A stretch of DNA of 64,000 nt from JAUVZF01 sp964539385 (lineage in GTDB: Bacteria > Planctomycetota > Phycisphaerae > FEN-1346), in NCBI GenBank assembly GCA_964539385.1, contig CAZIJC010000007.1, positions 3,107 through 67,106 of the forward strand, written 5' to 3'. This document shows positions 52,938 through 62,403 of this stretch, piece after piece. Each line of letters starts with the position of its first letter. Position 1 is the stretch's first letter. The notes under the pieces were generated by a model. That model saw nothing but the letters and a program-made list of their open reading frames with translations. It made no database searches and was not told the origin of the DNA. Made by a program: the position numbers and the translations under genes.

Positions 52938-53420
52938 CTACTGAATCAACGGCTGGCCGGCGTACACGCACGGAAAACCGAACTCGGCCAGAAGGACGTC
53001 TTCCCGTGCGTGCATGCGTTTGGCGTCTTGCGGCGTGCGGTCGTCGTAACCGATCAGATGCAGCAGCCCGTGCACGAGGTACAGGAGCAGTTCGGCCTCC
53101 GGGTTGCCGTGGATGGCTTTGGCCTGGTCAAGGGCGCGTTCCGCCGAGGCAATGATCTCGCCGTTGATGCCGCCGTTGTCGCTCGTGTGGCCTCCGGGCC
53201 AGTCCAGGTCCTGGAGGGGGAAACTGATGACGTCGGTTATGGCGTCGCGGCCGAGATACTCGTTGCTGAGATCGCGGATGTGCCGGTTGTCCGTCAGGAC
53301 GATGCTGAGGCTCTTGGCCGATCGGCCCTCTTCTTTGATGACGTGTCGAACGACTTGAAGAATGAGTTTCTTATCCAGGCGGACATGATCCTGTAGATCC
53401 GTAATCTCGATCTTGGCCAT
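52938..53420 (-). CDS. ybeY: Endoribonuclease YbeY
   Basis: This 160-aa metal-dependent RNase acts in 16S rRNA 3'-end maturation and ribosome quality control. It has the conserved HGLLHLIGYDD zinc motif (H-x3-H-x5-D/H type), NEYLGRDAITDVISFPLQD upstream, and GEIIASAERA. A normal length and the expected neighbours (pgpH upstream with a 121-bp gap, corC downstream 10 bp) support the call. Confidence 0.95.
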   Translation of the reverse strand: MAKIEITDLQDHVRLDKKLILQVVRHVIKEEGRSAKSLSIVLTDNRHIRDLSNEYLGRDAITDVISFPLQDLDWPGGHTSDNGGINGEIIASAERALDQAKAIHGNPEAELLLYLVHGLLHLIGYDDRTPQDAKRMHAREDVLLAEFGFPCVYAGQPLIQ

Positions 53421-53541
53421 GGCTACCCGCGCCCTTGCGTGTGTCTCCCGGTCAGCAGGTCATTAGGTTGGAACTCCGGCATCCCGCGAACGTCCCTGGC
53501 ACGGGTACGGCTCGTGCCGTGGCCGTCTCGCCGGCCGCGCG

Positions 53542-56019
53542 TCAGTCCCGTTCGGTGGCAGAAGCGTTGGGTTTTTGCATCTGGGTATCGGCTCCTGCGT
53601 CGTCGGGGTTCTGCTCATCGCCGGCTTTGCCAGCGGCTGGCGTCGCTTCGCCTTCGCCGACCTCATCCTGCGACGGATAGGAGACACGACCATGATAAAC
53701 CGAAAGGAGGGTCTTCGTCAAGGTCTCCTCGATCTTGTGAAGGTCGTTCAGGGTCAGGCTGCAGTTGTCCAACTGGCCGTCCAGGAGCCGTTTCATAATC
53801 ATGTCGTGCACCGTCGTGCCGATGCGGGTGGCGGTCTGCTCCTTGAGGCTTCGCGTTGCACCTTCGGCGGCGTCGGCCAGCATGACGATGGCGGTTTCCG
53901 GGGTGCGCGGCTTGGGGCCGCCGTAGCGGTAGTCGGATTCGTCGGGTGGGTCCTCGCCGGCCTCTTGGGCCTGCTGTTTGGCCTCGTGGTAAAAGAACTC
54001 CATCAGCGTCGTGCCGTGGTGCTCGCCGATAAAGTCCCTGATGACGGGCGGCAGGGCGAGGCGGTCGGCCATCTCCTGGCCGTCCTTGACGTGGCTCATG
54101 ATGATGAGGCGGCTCATGGCGGGCGTCAGGCCTCCGTGCGCCTGCTCGCCTTCCTGGTAATTCTCGACGAAGTATCGCGGCTTGTTGGCCTTGCCGATGT
54201 CGTGGAAATAGGCGCCGACGCGGGCCAGGAGGCTGCCTGCGCCGATGGCCTCGGCCGCCGCCTCGCTCAGCGTTCCGATCAGCAGGCTGTGGGCGTAGGT
54301 GCCGGGCGCCTCCAGCGCCAGGCGCTTCAGCGCCGGCTGGTTGACGTCGCACAGTTCCAGCAGGCTGATGTTCGTGACGATGCCGAAGAGCCGTTCGATG
54401 CCCGGCAGGATCGCCAGCATCACGATGCCGGCGGCCAGGCCGGCGCAGAAGCACAGGAACGACGGCCAGAGAACGGCGGGCGGCACCATCCCCAACGGCA
54501 TGTCAGCGTAGTCCAGCCGCCAGAAGGCCAGGGCGCTGCGCACCAGGAGGAAGATAAGGCCCGCCAGGGCGCCGACCTTAATGAGTTTCGACCGGTTACT
54601 AATCTTGCCCAGGGCCAGAATGCCGACCCCGGCGCCTGCCACAGTCATCAAGGCCCAGTCCAGATCGGCCCGCGCCGCGACGGAGACCAGCAGAACCAGC
54701 GTCCACACCACGGCAAGGGCGAACGGCTGGTTGTAGGCGATGGTTACGATCATACCGGCGGCGGTAACGAGGAACGTGGCGACGGCCTCCGGCCCGGCGG
54801 CCGTGCCGCCCGCCTGAGCCGCCAGTTTCGAAACGCCCACAACCACCAGCGACAGGATGACCAACATCAGACTCCGTGGGATGCTCCGGGCAACGTTCAC
54901 CTGAAGCCGAGCGGTCTGGCCTGCCTGCAGGACAATCAGGACGGCCAGAATCGCAACGGCGCTGACCCAGGCCAGGACCGTTCGCACCCACCCCAGCCGC
55001 GCCAAGTGCGCCTCTTGTTCCTGTTTGAGGACCTTCAGGTCGGCTTCCGTGATTGCCGTGCTGGCTTCGACAAGCGTCGTACCGGCTTTGCGCAGAATCG
55101 GGACGGGCTGGACCTTACGTCTGACGTCGGCGCGGCTGTTCTCCGTCTTCGCCTGATCGTAGGCGAGCGTGGGACCGACGCGGGGCGCCATGGTGACGGC
55201 CAGCAGCCCGACGCCCGTATTGCCGAACACCGGCTGGAGCGCGGGATCGATGAGGCGTTCGATCCGCGACTGGATGCGGTCGGTCTGCGTCAGCGTCATG
55301 ATCTTCTCGAGCGCCATGGTCTGGTCGCCCTCGGGCAACTGGACGACGATCATGGCGCTCGGATCTTCCAGGACGGGCGCGGTATCCGACGACAGGCCGG
55401 CAGGCAGTTGTTTCCGGATGTCGCGGAACCGCGCGATGCGCGCCGAGGCACGCTGGTAGTCCTCTTCGTGGATGATCGGCAGATTGAGCGGATCGGCCAT
55501 TGCGGCCGTGGCCGTGGTGATGGCTTCCTGGACGGCCGCCAGGTTCGCCGCGTTCTCGCCCAAGGCGGCTTTGACCGCGCCGAACATGTCGGCGCTCGCG
55601 TTCCAGGCGTCGCGGGACGCGGCCGGCATCTCCTGGAGCGTCGTGGCTTTGGCCACCTCGTCCGCGAGCGAAAGCAGGCTCTCGCGCAGCGCAATCGCCT
55701 GGCGCGCGTCCGGGCTGTACAGGCCGGGCACACGCAGCAGGGCGGTCAGTTCCCTGACGTCGGCGGTGACCTGGCGGTCGATGTACTGGAAGTCAACGCG
55801 GGACAGAATCGGGTGGACCGTCCGCTCGCCCTTGCGGAAGGGAAGGGGAGGCCGTGGCATCTGGACGATGAGCAGCACGGCGACGAAAAACGCCAACAGG
55901 ATGCCCACCTGCCAGCGGACCTGAGAGGACTTCAGATGCCTGTACCACGGCACCTCACCCTCCGGCCGGAGCCGATCGACGCGCCTCGGTTTGGACCGTT
56001 TACGATTCCACAGGGCCAT
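53542..56019 (-). CDS. pgpH: 7TM receptor-HD phosphohydrolase, PgpH type (c-di-AMP phosphodiesterase)
   Basis: This 825-aa protein has an N-terminal helix (about 37-53), a large extracytoplasmic domain (about 60-340), a block of seven hydrophobic helices (about 345-545) and an HD domain with FHDIGK (His606, Asp607), HHGTTLMEFFY and DAAEGATRSL. The same architecture defines PgpH, which hydrolyses c-di-AMP in Firmicutes. CdaA is encoded 8 kb downstream on the same strand, which fits a c-di-AMP system. The last 40 residues are charged and low complexity. The stop lies 121 bp before ybeY. Confidence 0.92.
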   Translation of the reverse strand: MALWNRKRSKPRRVDRLRPEGEVPWYRHLKSSQVRWQVGILLAFFVAVLLIVQMPRPPLPFRKGERTVHPILSRVDFQYIDRQVTADVRELTALLRVPGLYSPDARQAIALRESLLSLADEVAKATTLQEMPAASRDAWNASADMFGAVKAALGENAANLAAVQEAITTATAAMADPLNLPIIHEEDYQRASARIARFRDIRKQLPAGLSSDTAPVLEDPSAMIVVQLPEGDQTMALEKIMTLTQTDRIQSRIERLIDPALQPVFGNTGVGLLAVTMAPRVGPTLAYDQAKTENSRADVRRKVQPVPILRKAGTTLVEASTAITEADLKVLKQEQEAHLARLGWVRTVLAWVSAVAILAVLIVLQAGQTARLQVNVARSIPRSLMLVILSLVVVGVSKLAAQAGGTAAGPEAVATFLVTAAGMIVTIAYNQPFALAVVWTLVLLVSVAARADLDWALMTVAGAGVGILALGKISNRSKLIKVGALAGLIFLLVRSALAFWRLDYADMPLGMVPPAVLWPSFLCFCAGLAAGIVMLAILPGIERLFGIVTNISLLELCDVNQPALKRLALEAPGTYAHSLLIGTLSEAAAEAIGAGSLLARVGAYFHDIGKANKPRYFVENYQEGEQAHGGLTPAMSRLIIMSHVKDGQEMADRLALPPVIRDFIGEHHGTTLMEFFYHEAKQQAQEAGEDPPDESDYRYGGPKPRTPETAIVMLADAAEGATRSLKEQTATRIGTTVHDMIMKRLLDGQLDNCSLTLNDLHKIEETLTKTLLSVYHGRVSYPSQDEVGEGEATPAAGKAGDEQNPDDAGADTQMQKPNASATERD

Positions 56020-56022
56020 GGA

Positions 56023-57027
56023 TCATTCCTGGTTGGCGGTGTTGGCCTTGACCGTGCCTCGCGTCGTTCGCCGCGGCGAACGGTCCTCGCTGCCGCGCTC
56101 GCCGTGCTCGTAGGCATCGACGATCTCCTGAACCAGCCGGTGGCGGACGATGTCGCCTCGCGTCAGTTCCACCAGTTCGATGCCGTCGATGCCGGCCAGT
56201 TTCTCCCAGGCATCCACCAGTCCGCTCTTGTGGCCTTCTTCGAGGTCCACCTGGGTGATGTCGCCGGTCACGACCATCTTGGAGCGCATACCCATGCGTG
56301 TCAAAAACATCTTCATCTGGGCGGTGGTGGCGTTCTGGGCCTCATCGAGGATGATATAGGCGTCGTTCAGCGTCCGCCCTCGCATGTACGCCAGGGGAAT
56401 GACCTCGATGACGTCGGTCTCGACATAGGCCCGGACCTGCTTGAAGCCCATCATGTCGTGCAGCGCATCCAAGAGCGGCCGCAGGTACGGGTTGACCTTG
56501 GCCTCCAGGTCTCCGGGCAGGAATCCGAGTTTTTCGCCCGCCTCGACCGCCGGCCGCACGAGTACGATCCGCTTGATCTGTTGCTTCTTGAGGGCCTGGA
56601 CCGCCATGGCGACGGCCAGGTACGTCTTGCCGCTGCCGGCCGGCCCGATGCAGAATGCCAGGTCGTTTTTCTCGATGGCCTGGCAGTAGCGCAGTTGTCC
56701 GGGCGTCTGGGGACGAACGGCCCGCCCCGTCGTGTAAACCTCGATGGTCTGAAGCGAGGGTGTGCGGCCGCTGCGGCCGACCGTATCGACGATCTGCCGC
56801 ACTTCACGCTCGGTGATGACCTGGCCGTCGCCGGCCATGCGCATCAGTTCCTCCAGCACGGTCTGGGTGTAGCGGACGGCCTGGGCGGCCCCGGAGACGT
56901 GGACCTTGCCTTCCCGGGCTGCAAGCCGCACGGCGAAGGCATCGCGGATAAGCCTCAGGTATTTGTCGCGAGGGCCGAACACCAGGCGACGGTGAACATC
57001 ACTGGCCAGTTTGAACGTTCGTTCCAT
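56023..57027 (-). CDS. phoH: PhoH-family ATPase
   Basis: This 334-aa protein has a GPAGSGKTYLAVAMAVQAL Walker A region, ILVRPAVEAGEKLGFLPGD, ILDEAQNATTAQMKMFLTRMG (Walker B) and TGDITQVDL. A KH-like N-terminal part precedes it (about residues 10-80). PhoH proteins are RNA-linked ATPases of uncertain role. The ATG at 57027 was chosen from family length, as no clear SD is seen; an in-frame GTG at 57042 is possible. The stop is 3 bp before pgpH, so the pair is surely co-transcribed. Confidence 0.9.
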   Translation of the reverse strand: MERTFKLASDVHRRLVFGPRDKYLRLIRDAFAVRLAAREGKVHVSGAAQAVRYTQTVLEELMRMAGDGQVITEREVRQIVDTVGRSGRTPSLQTIEVYTTGRAVRPQTPGQLRYCQAIEKNDLAFCIGPAGSGKTYLAVAMAVQALKKQQIKRIVLVRPAVEAGEKLGFLPGDLEAKVNPYLRPLLDALHDMMGFKQVRAYVETDVIEVIPLAYMRGRTLNDAYIILDEAQNATTAQMKMFLTRMGMRSKMVVTGDITQVDLEEGHKSGLVDAWEKLAGIDGIELVELTRGDIVRHRLVQEIVDAYEHGERGSEDRSPRRTTRGTVKANTANQE

Positions 57028-57068
57028 GGTATTTGCGGCCACTGTGAAGCCGAGCGGCCTGCCGACTA

Positions 57069-57980
57069 TTATCCCATCGGAACCTGCTCGGTCAATACCA
57101 CAAGCAGCACGTAGGCCACCGGGCTGGCCGACAGCATGGAATCGAGAATGTCGAGCGCGCCGCCGAAACCGGGGATCACGCCGCTGTCTTTTACGCCGCA
57201 CGCCCGTTTCATGAGGCTCTCGGCCAGGTCGCCCAGAACGCCGCTGATGCTCACAAGGGCGCCGAACAGGAGCATCTGGCCCCAGGTGAACCGTCCCCAT
57301 CCGACGCCGAACGCCACGGCGACGGCGGTGCCTGCCGCCATGGCGCCAATCAGACCCTCGATGGTCTTGCCGGGACTGAGTTTCGGCACCAACCGGTGAC
57401 GGCCGAGCGACGAGCCGATGGCGTAGGCGCCGATGTCGCTGCTTTTGACCACGCCGAGCGTCAGCGCCAGGTAAAGGACACCTTCAAGGGGGTTGTCCGA
57501 GAGGAATCGCACCTTCACCAGGAAGATGCCCAGCAGGCCGACCGCCAGGACCACCAGAACGGTCCAACCGACGCTTGCCAGCGCCTGCAACGTGTCGCGG
57601 CCCGCGCGCTCCACCAGGAAGATCTCGGCCAGGAACGTCGTGAACACCAGCGCGACGATCAGCAGCAGGTACAATTCGAGGCCGTGTCCGTAAAGCCACG
57701 GTAGAACCTGCGACGGACGGTGGATCTCGAGCCTGGCGGCAGCGAGGATCAGGCCCACAAACACCATTCCAATGACCGGCCGACACGGCAGCCCGCGCCC
57801 CCGGAGCATCCGGAAGAACTCCCGGCACCCCGTCAGCAGCGCCACGGCCAGCAGCAACCAAAAGCCGGGTGCGAGGTTCATGCCGGCCCATTCGGCGATC
57901 GCGACGTCGCCGAGCAGAATGGCCGCCGTCCCGGCGATGAGCCCTGCGCCGATTGTCACCCGCGTCAATGGACTGTTCAT
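57069..57980 (-). CDS. cdsA: Phosphatidate cytidylyltransferase
   Basis: This 303-aa membrane enzyme makes CDP-diacylglycerol for phospholipid synthesis. It has eight or more hydrophobic helices and the C-terminal signature in the order SLMKRACGVKDSGVIPGFGG then DSML, close to the canonical S-x-x-KR-x3-KD-x5-PGHGG-x2-DR-x-D. Here His is replaced by Phe and DR by DI. The ATG at 57980 overlaps the uppS stop by 4 bp, as in many cdsA-uppS pairs. Confidence 0.92.
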   Translation of the reverse strand: MNSPLTRVTIGAGLIAGTAAILLGDVAIAEWAGMNLAPGFWLLLAVALLTGCREFFRMLRGRGLPCRPVIGMVFVGLILAAARLEIHRPSQVLPWLYGHGLELYLLLIVALVFTTFLAEIFLVERAGRDTLQALASVGWTVLVVLAVGLLGIFLVKVRFLSDNPLEGVLYLALTLGVVKSSDIGAYAIGSSLGRHRLVPKLSPGKTIEGLIGAMAAGTAVAVAFGVGWGRFTWGQMLLFGALVSISGVLGDLAESLMKRACGVKDSGVIPGFGGALDILDSMLSASPVAYVLLVVLTEQVPMG

Positions 57981-58759
57981 GGCGTCTCGTCCTGGGGCAG
58001 CAGACCGCCGAAGCGGCGCTGGCGGCCGGCGAAATCGCGGATGGCCCGGTGCAGGTCCGCTTCCTGAAAGCCCGGCCACCGTGTTTCGGTCACCCACAGT
58101 TCCGCATACGAAATCTGCCACAGAAGGAAGTTCGACAGCCGCATCTCGCCGGCCGTCCGGATCAAGAGGTCTGGGTCGGGCATGTCGGCCGTGTCGAGGG
58201 CGGCGCCAAACACCTCTTCGGAGATCGTGGCGGGGTCGAGGCTGCCGCGCGCGGCCCGTTCGGCCAGGGCGCGTGCGGCGTCGACGATTTCGCGGCGGCT
58301 GCCGTAATTGACCGCCAGGCAGAGGGTGGTGCTCGTGTTGGCCGCCGTCATCTCGATCGTTCGGTCCACTTCCTCCAGCACGTGGTCCGGAATCCCGTCG
58401 CGGCGGCCGATGGTCCGGAACCGCATGTTGTGCTTCATCAGCGTGGGCTGTTCCTGCACCAGGTATTCCCGGTACAGTTCCATCAGGAGGGCGACTTCCG
58501 CCGCGGGCCGGCGCCAGTTCTCACTGGAGAAGGCGAACAGGGTCAGTTGCTCGAGGCCGAGGCGCCAGGCCTCTTCGGTGATGCGGCAGACGTTGGCGGC
58601 GCCCTCGCGATGGCCTTCGATGCGGGGCAGACCACGCGCCTTCGCCCACCGCCCGTTGCCGTCCATGATGACGGCGATGTGTCCGGGCCATGCCTCCCGG
58701 GGCACGTCGGCGAGGATGTCGGGGGTGTATTCGGCTTCGCCCATTTTGCGTTGATTCAT
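57977..58759 (-). CDS. uppS: Isoprenyl transferase (undecaprenyl diphosphate synthase type)
   Basis: This 260-aa enzyme adds isoprene units to make the lipid carrier for cell-wall synthesis. It shows IAVIMDGNGRWAKARGLPR, GHREGAANV, TLFAFSSENWRRP and the RTAGEMRLSNFLLWQ segment. The ATG at 58759 follows AGGGG; an ATG at codon 6 is an alternative. It precedes cdsA and lies 66 bp after purA on the same strand. Confidence 0.96.
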   Translation of the reverse strand: MNQRKMGEAEYTPDILADVPREAWPGHIAVIMDGNGRWAKARGLPRIEGHREGAANVCRITEEAWRLGLEQLTLFAFSSENWRRPAAEVALLMELYREYLVQEQPTLMKHNMRFRTIGRRDGIPDHVLEEVDRTIEMTAANTSTTLCLAVNYGSRREIVDAARALAERAARGSLDPATISEEVFGAALDTADMPDPDLLIRTAGEMRLSNFLLWQISYAELWVTETRWPGFQEADLHRAIRDFAGRQRRFGGLLPQDETP

Positions 58760-58825
58760 TAGCCCCCTATGACAACAGGGGGTCGCGTGCGGCCCCCGAT
58801 TGCCGTCGGGGGCTGGTCATCGCCC

Positions 58826-60115
58826 TCACTGGCGAAAGATCGTCTGCTGGCGGTCGGGGCCGACGCTGATGATGCGCACGGGCGCCCCGACCAGTTCCTC
58901 CACACGGTTCACGTACGCCTTGGCCGCCTCGGGCAAGTCGTCGAACTTGCGGACGCCTGTGATGTCGTCCGACCACGGCTCCAGGTCTTCCAGGACCGGC
59001 TCAGATTTCGCGAGCGCCTGCGGACAGACGGGGAACGCCTCGAGCCGCCGTCCGTCCAGGCGATACCCCGTGCAGATTCGAACGTCCGGAAGACCCGACA
59101 GAACGTCGAGCAGCGTGATGACGATGCCGTCGATGCCGTTCACCCGGGCCGCGTATCGGATCGCGAACGTGTCGAGCCACCCGCAGCGGCGCGGACGCCC
59201 GGTCGTCGTGCCGTACTCGTTGCCCTGCTCGCGAATCTGGCTGCCGACCTCGCCGGTCAGTTCCGTGGGGAACGGTCCCTCGCCGACGCGCGTGGTGTAG
59301 GCCTTGACGACACCGAGGATGCGGCCGATTTCGCGGGCGGGCACGCCGGTCCCCGGCCAGACGCCGGCCGCCGAGGCGCTCGAACTCGTGACGTATGGAT
59401 ACGTGCCGTGATCGATGTCCAGAAGCGTGCCCTGGGCGCCCTCAAAGAGGATGCGTTTGCCGGCGGCCAGCGCCTCGTGGAGGAAGGCGGTCGTGTCGGC
59501 GATCATCGGGGCAAGTTGCTGGCCGTAGGCGGCGTATTCGTCCCAGACGGCGTCGGCCTCGAGCGGCTCTTCGCCGAAGACGCCGGTGAAGATGCGATTC
59601 TTGGTCTCGACGATTTGCCGCACCGCCTTCTCCAGGTCGTGCGGAGCCAGGAAGCGGCCCATCCGGATGGCCGTCACGCGGTTCGCCTTGTCGCCGTAGG
59701 CCGGGCCGATGCCGCGAAGCGTCGTGCCGATCTTGCCCTTGCCGAGGTACTTCTCGGAAAGCGCTTCCAGCTTCTTGTGCCAGGGCCAGATGGTGTGGGC
59801 GCGGCTTGAGACGAGCAGCCGTTGTCTGAGGCCCGTGGCCACGCCCTCGTAGTTCGCGATCTCTTCGAGCAGCACCTTGGGGTCCACCACGAGCCCGCCG
59901 CCGATGACGCACGTGACGTTCGGATGGAACAGGCCGGACGGCACAAGGTGCAGTTTGTACGTCTCGCCCTCGAACGCCACGGTATGGCCGGCGTTGTTGC
60001 CGCCGTTGTATCGGACACAGAGGTCGTGCTCGGCCGAGAGGATGTCGACGATCTTGCCCTTGGCCTCGTCGCCCCAGGTCAGGCCTACGATGCAGGTGCT
60101 GTTGCGTGCGCTCAC
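58826..60115 (-). CDS. purA: Adenylosuccinate synthetase, P-loop variant
   Basis: This 429-aa enzyme makes adenylosuccinate from IMP, aspartate and GTP. It has the N-terminal GDEAKGKI (normally GDEGKGKI), NGGNNAGHTV, RGIGPAYGDKA, GAQGTLLDIDHGTYPYVTSS, GTTTGRPRRCGWLD and the C-terminal TGYRLDG. The Gly-to-Ala change in the phosphate loop is unusual, but all other motifs are intact. A GTG at 60115 with GGGAGG ten bases upstream is preferred to the GTG at 60133, which would fall upstream of this SD. Confidence 0.93.
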   Translation of the reverse strand: MSARNSTCIVGLTWGDEAKGKIVDILSAEHDLCVRYNGGNNAGHTVAFEGETYKLHLVPSGLFHPNVTCVIGGGLVVDPKVLLEEIANYEGVATGLRQRLLVSSRAHTIWPWHKKLEALSEKYLGKGKIGTTLRGIGPAYGDKANRVTAIRMGRFLAPHDLEKAVRQIVETKNRIFTGVFGEEPLEADAVWDEYAAYGQQLAPMIADTTAFLHEALAAGKRILFEGAQGTLLDIDHGTYPYVTSSSASAAGVWPGTGVPAREIGRILGVVKAYTTRVGEGPFPTELTGEVGSQIREQGNEYGTTTGRPRRCGWLDTFAIRYAARVNGIDGIVITLLDVLSGLPDVRICTGYRLDGRRLEAFPVCPQALAKSEPVLEDLEPWSDDITGVRKFDDLPEAAKAYVNRVEELVGAPVRIISVGPDRQQTIFRQ

Positions 60116-60133
60116 CTTCGGTGTGCCTCCCAC

Positions 60134-60500
60134 GGTTGTGCCGCCCTCGCTGGCGGGGTGCGGCCGCCCTCGCGCCTGCCGGTCAGCGCAAACGACCGGC
60201 GCTTGCCCAACCCGGGGCTCGCGCCGTTGCAGAACCCTACACGAAAGGCCAATCGAATGCCAGAAAAAACCGGACTGTGGCGCACGTCGAAAAACCGACT
60301 CACGCTACCGGGTTTCGCTCAAGCCTTTTGCCCGCCGTGTCGATGTATGCCGTGAGGCTGTGGGTCACCCCGCGAAGCGGGGACAGCCTGATGTTTGAGG
60401 GTCCGGGCCGCGGCGAACCCGGATCCTCTTTTTTGCGCCACCGTACCCCGCCTATCGCTGCGAAAACGCGCCGCGCAAGCGCGGCGGCTGACTCGGTGAA
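60134..60500. other. Intergenic region upstream of purA
   Basis: This 367-bp gap between the minus-strand dehydrogenase gene and purA holds no convincing gene. A short perfect hairpin, CCCCGC/GCGGGG with a GAA loop (60368-60382), is present, and A- or T-rich short runs occur near 60266 and 60430. The purA promoter must be here, but no -35/-10 pair with consensus spacing was found. Confidence 0.5.
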
Positions 60501-61538
60501 TCACTCGCCGGGCGCAATCATCGCCTTCAGCACACCGTCGGCGTACTCGGCCGCCATCTCGAACGCCTTCGGCCCGTCGCCGAGGCCGACGCGGTGGGTG
60601 ATCCAACTCGCCACATCCAGGCGGCCGGTCGTCAGCAGCGTCATCGCCTGCTCGGCTGCGTGCCGCGACCGCCGGACGTACTGAACAGAAAGTTCCTTGC
60701 GGCGGGCGTCGTGCGCACCCAGGACGATCTGATCCTCTTCGGGAATGCCGACCAGGCAGACGCGTCCGCAGATGGCGGCCACGTCGTAGGCCTGGGGCGC
60801 CCCGGCGGCGCGATTCGTGCACTCGAAGACGACGTCGGTCCCCCGGCCGTCGGTCAGCCGCATGATCGCCTCGACCGGGTCTTCCTTCTCGACGTTGACC
60901 ACGTCGTCGGCGCCGCGTTTTTTTGCGAACTCCAGCCGATAGTCCAGCCTGTCCGTCACGATGATGCGCCCCGCGCCGGCGATCCGCGCCACGTCCATGC
61001 ACCCCAGGCCGATGGCCCCCGCTCCAACGACGGTCACCGTCTCGCCCCGGCGCAGGCCCATGAGGTTCACCGCGTGGACAGCCACCTGGAGCGGCTCGAG
61101 CATGGCCGCCTCTTCAAAAGTCATGGTGTCGGGGATCGGAATGCACTGGCGTGGCTCCAGGATCGCCACTTCGCACATCAGCCCGTCGCACGGGGGCGTG
61201 CTGCGGAACTCCACCACCGGGCAAGCGTTCGGTTTGCCCCCGTTGCACCACTCGCACCGGCCGCACCAGCGCGCCGGCTCCACGGCGATGCGCCGGCCCA
61301 CCGCCAGCCCCTCGACGCCGGGGCCGAGTTGCACGACCTCGCCCGCCGCCTCGTGGCCGGCGATCAGCGGCTTTTCGACGACCTGGTCGCCGATGCGGCC
61401 GTGCTTGTAGTAGTGGATGTCCGACCCGCAGATGCCGACCGCACGGACGCGGACCTTGACCTCGCCCGGTCCGGGCTCCGGTTCCGGCAGATCCTCCACC
61501 CGCAGGTCGCGGATGCCGTGCAAGACCAGTGCTTTCAC
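60501..61538 (-). CDS. Zinc-dependent medium-chain dehydrogenase (sorbitol/iditol dehydrogenase type)
   Basis: This 345-aa protein has the catalytic zinc site (ICGSDIHYYKHGRI and AGHEAAGEV) and the structural zinc group CGRCEWCNGGKPNAC. The Rossmann core GAGAIGLGC and VFECTN follow. The HYYKHG form suits sorbitol or threonine dehydrogenases. The GTG at 61538 with AAAGGTG upstream starts VKALVLHGI; an open frame upstream is unrelated. It is ten bases after the SDR gene, so a two-enzyme polyol unit is likely; the real substrate is unknown. Confidence 0.87.
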   Translation of the reverse strand: MKALVLHGIRDLRVEDLPEPEPGPGEVKVRVRAVGICGSDIHYYKHGRIGDQVVEKPLIAGHEAAGEVVQLGPGVEGLAVGRRIAVEPARWCGRCEWCNGGKPNACPVVEFRSTPPCDGLMCEVAILEPRQCIPIPDTMTFEEAAMLEPLQVAVHAVNLMGLRRGETVTVVGAGAIGLGCMDVARIAGAGRIIVTDRLDYRLEFAKKRGADDVVNVEKEDPVEAIMRLTDGRGTDVVFECTNRAAGAPQAYDVAAICGRVCLVGIPEEDQIVLGAHDARRKELSVQYVRRSRHAAEQAMTLLTTGRLDVASWITHRVGLGDGPKAFEMAAEYADGVLKAMIAPGE

Positions 61539-61548
61539 GGTACACCTT

Positions 61549-62367
61549 TCACGCTCTGGACTTGCCGCCCGAGATGTTGATGACTGTCCCGTGGACGTAG
61601 CCGGCACGGTCGGAAGCGAGAAACGCGACCACGTCGGCCACTTCCTGGAGCGTGCCCGCCCGGCCCAGCGGAATCGAAACTTTCTTGTAGGCCGCCCGGA
61701 GTTGTTCCGCCGTGATGCCGCGCGCATGCGCCAGGGCACGCTCGTACCCTTCGGAGCGCAGCGCCGTGGCCTCCAGGATGCCCGGCGCCACCCCCGTGAC
61801 GCGGATGCCGTGCCTGCCCAGTTCCTTGGCCCAGGATCGCGTCAGCGAGTAGATCCCCGCCTTGGTGGCCGCGTAAACGCTTTGGCCTTCGGACCCTTCC
61901 AGGCCGGACTCCGAGGCCATGTTGATGATTGCGCCGCCGCGCTTGGCCTGTATCATGCTGCGGGCCGCCGCCTGGGTGCACAGGAAGACGCCTTTCAGAT
62001 TGACGGCGATGACTTGGTCCCAGATCGCATCGGTCAGTTCCTCCTCGCCGGCGGGGTCCACCAGCAACCTGGGAACGTTGATGCCCGCGTTGTTGACCAG
62101 GATGTCGATCTTGCCGAAGGCCGCCACGGTGTTTGCGACGAGGCCCTCGACGCTCGTACGGTCCGTGACGTCGGCCATCTCGAAGACGTGGTCGCCGCCG
62201 TGCCGGCGTTTCAGTTCCTCGACCGCTGCCGCGCCGGTCTCCTGGTTCACGTCGGCGACGGCCACGCTGGCCCCCTGCTCGGCGAGCGTGTGGCAGACGG
62301 CCTTCCCGATACCCGACGCCCCGCCCGTTACGATTGCCGCTTTTCGTTCCAAACCCAACCAGGCCAT
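61549..62367 (-). CDS. Short-chain dehydrogenase, sorbitol-6-phosphate dehydrogenase-like
   Basis: This 272-aa SDR has TGGASGIG (cofactor motif), DVTD, LVNNAGI, the catalytic Ser in NMASESGLEG and YAATK. The N-terminus MAWLGLERKAAIVTGGASGI and the C-terminus (SIPLGRAGTLQEVADVVAFLASDRAGYVHGT, shown in two blocks in the protein) resemble Clostridial sorbitol-6-phosphate dehydrogenases. It precedes the zinc dehydrogenase by 10 bp. Substrate is inferred from similarity only. Confidence 0.85.
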   Translation of the reverse strand: MAWLGLERKAAIVTGGASGIGKAVCHTLAEQGASVAVADVNQETGAAAVEELKRRHGGDHVFEMADVTDRTSVEGLVANTVAAFGKIDILVNNAGINVPRLLVDPAGEEELTDAIWDQVIAVNLKGVFLCTQAAARSMIQAKRGGAIINMASESGLEGSEGQSVYAATKAGIYSLTRSWAKELGRHGIRVTGVAPGILEATALRSEGYERALAHARGITAEQLRAAYKKVSIPLGRAGTLQEVADVVAFLASDRAGYVHGTVINISGGKSRA

Positions 62368-62403
62368 GCTAGCGCTCCCTCAAGTGCTTCTCTTGTCGAA
62401 GGA

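Noticed and set aside
53575..57114. Open frame of more than 1,100 codons on the + strand
   Set aside because: It lies wholly antisense to phoH and pgpH, whose conserved motifs are clear. Long opposite-strand frames are expected in high-G+C DNA.
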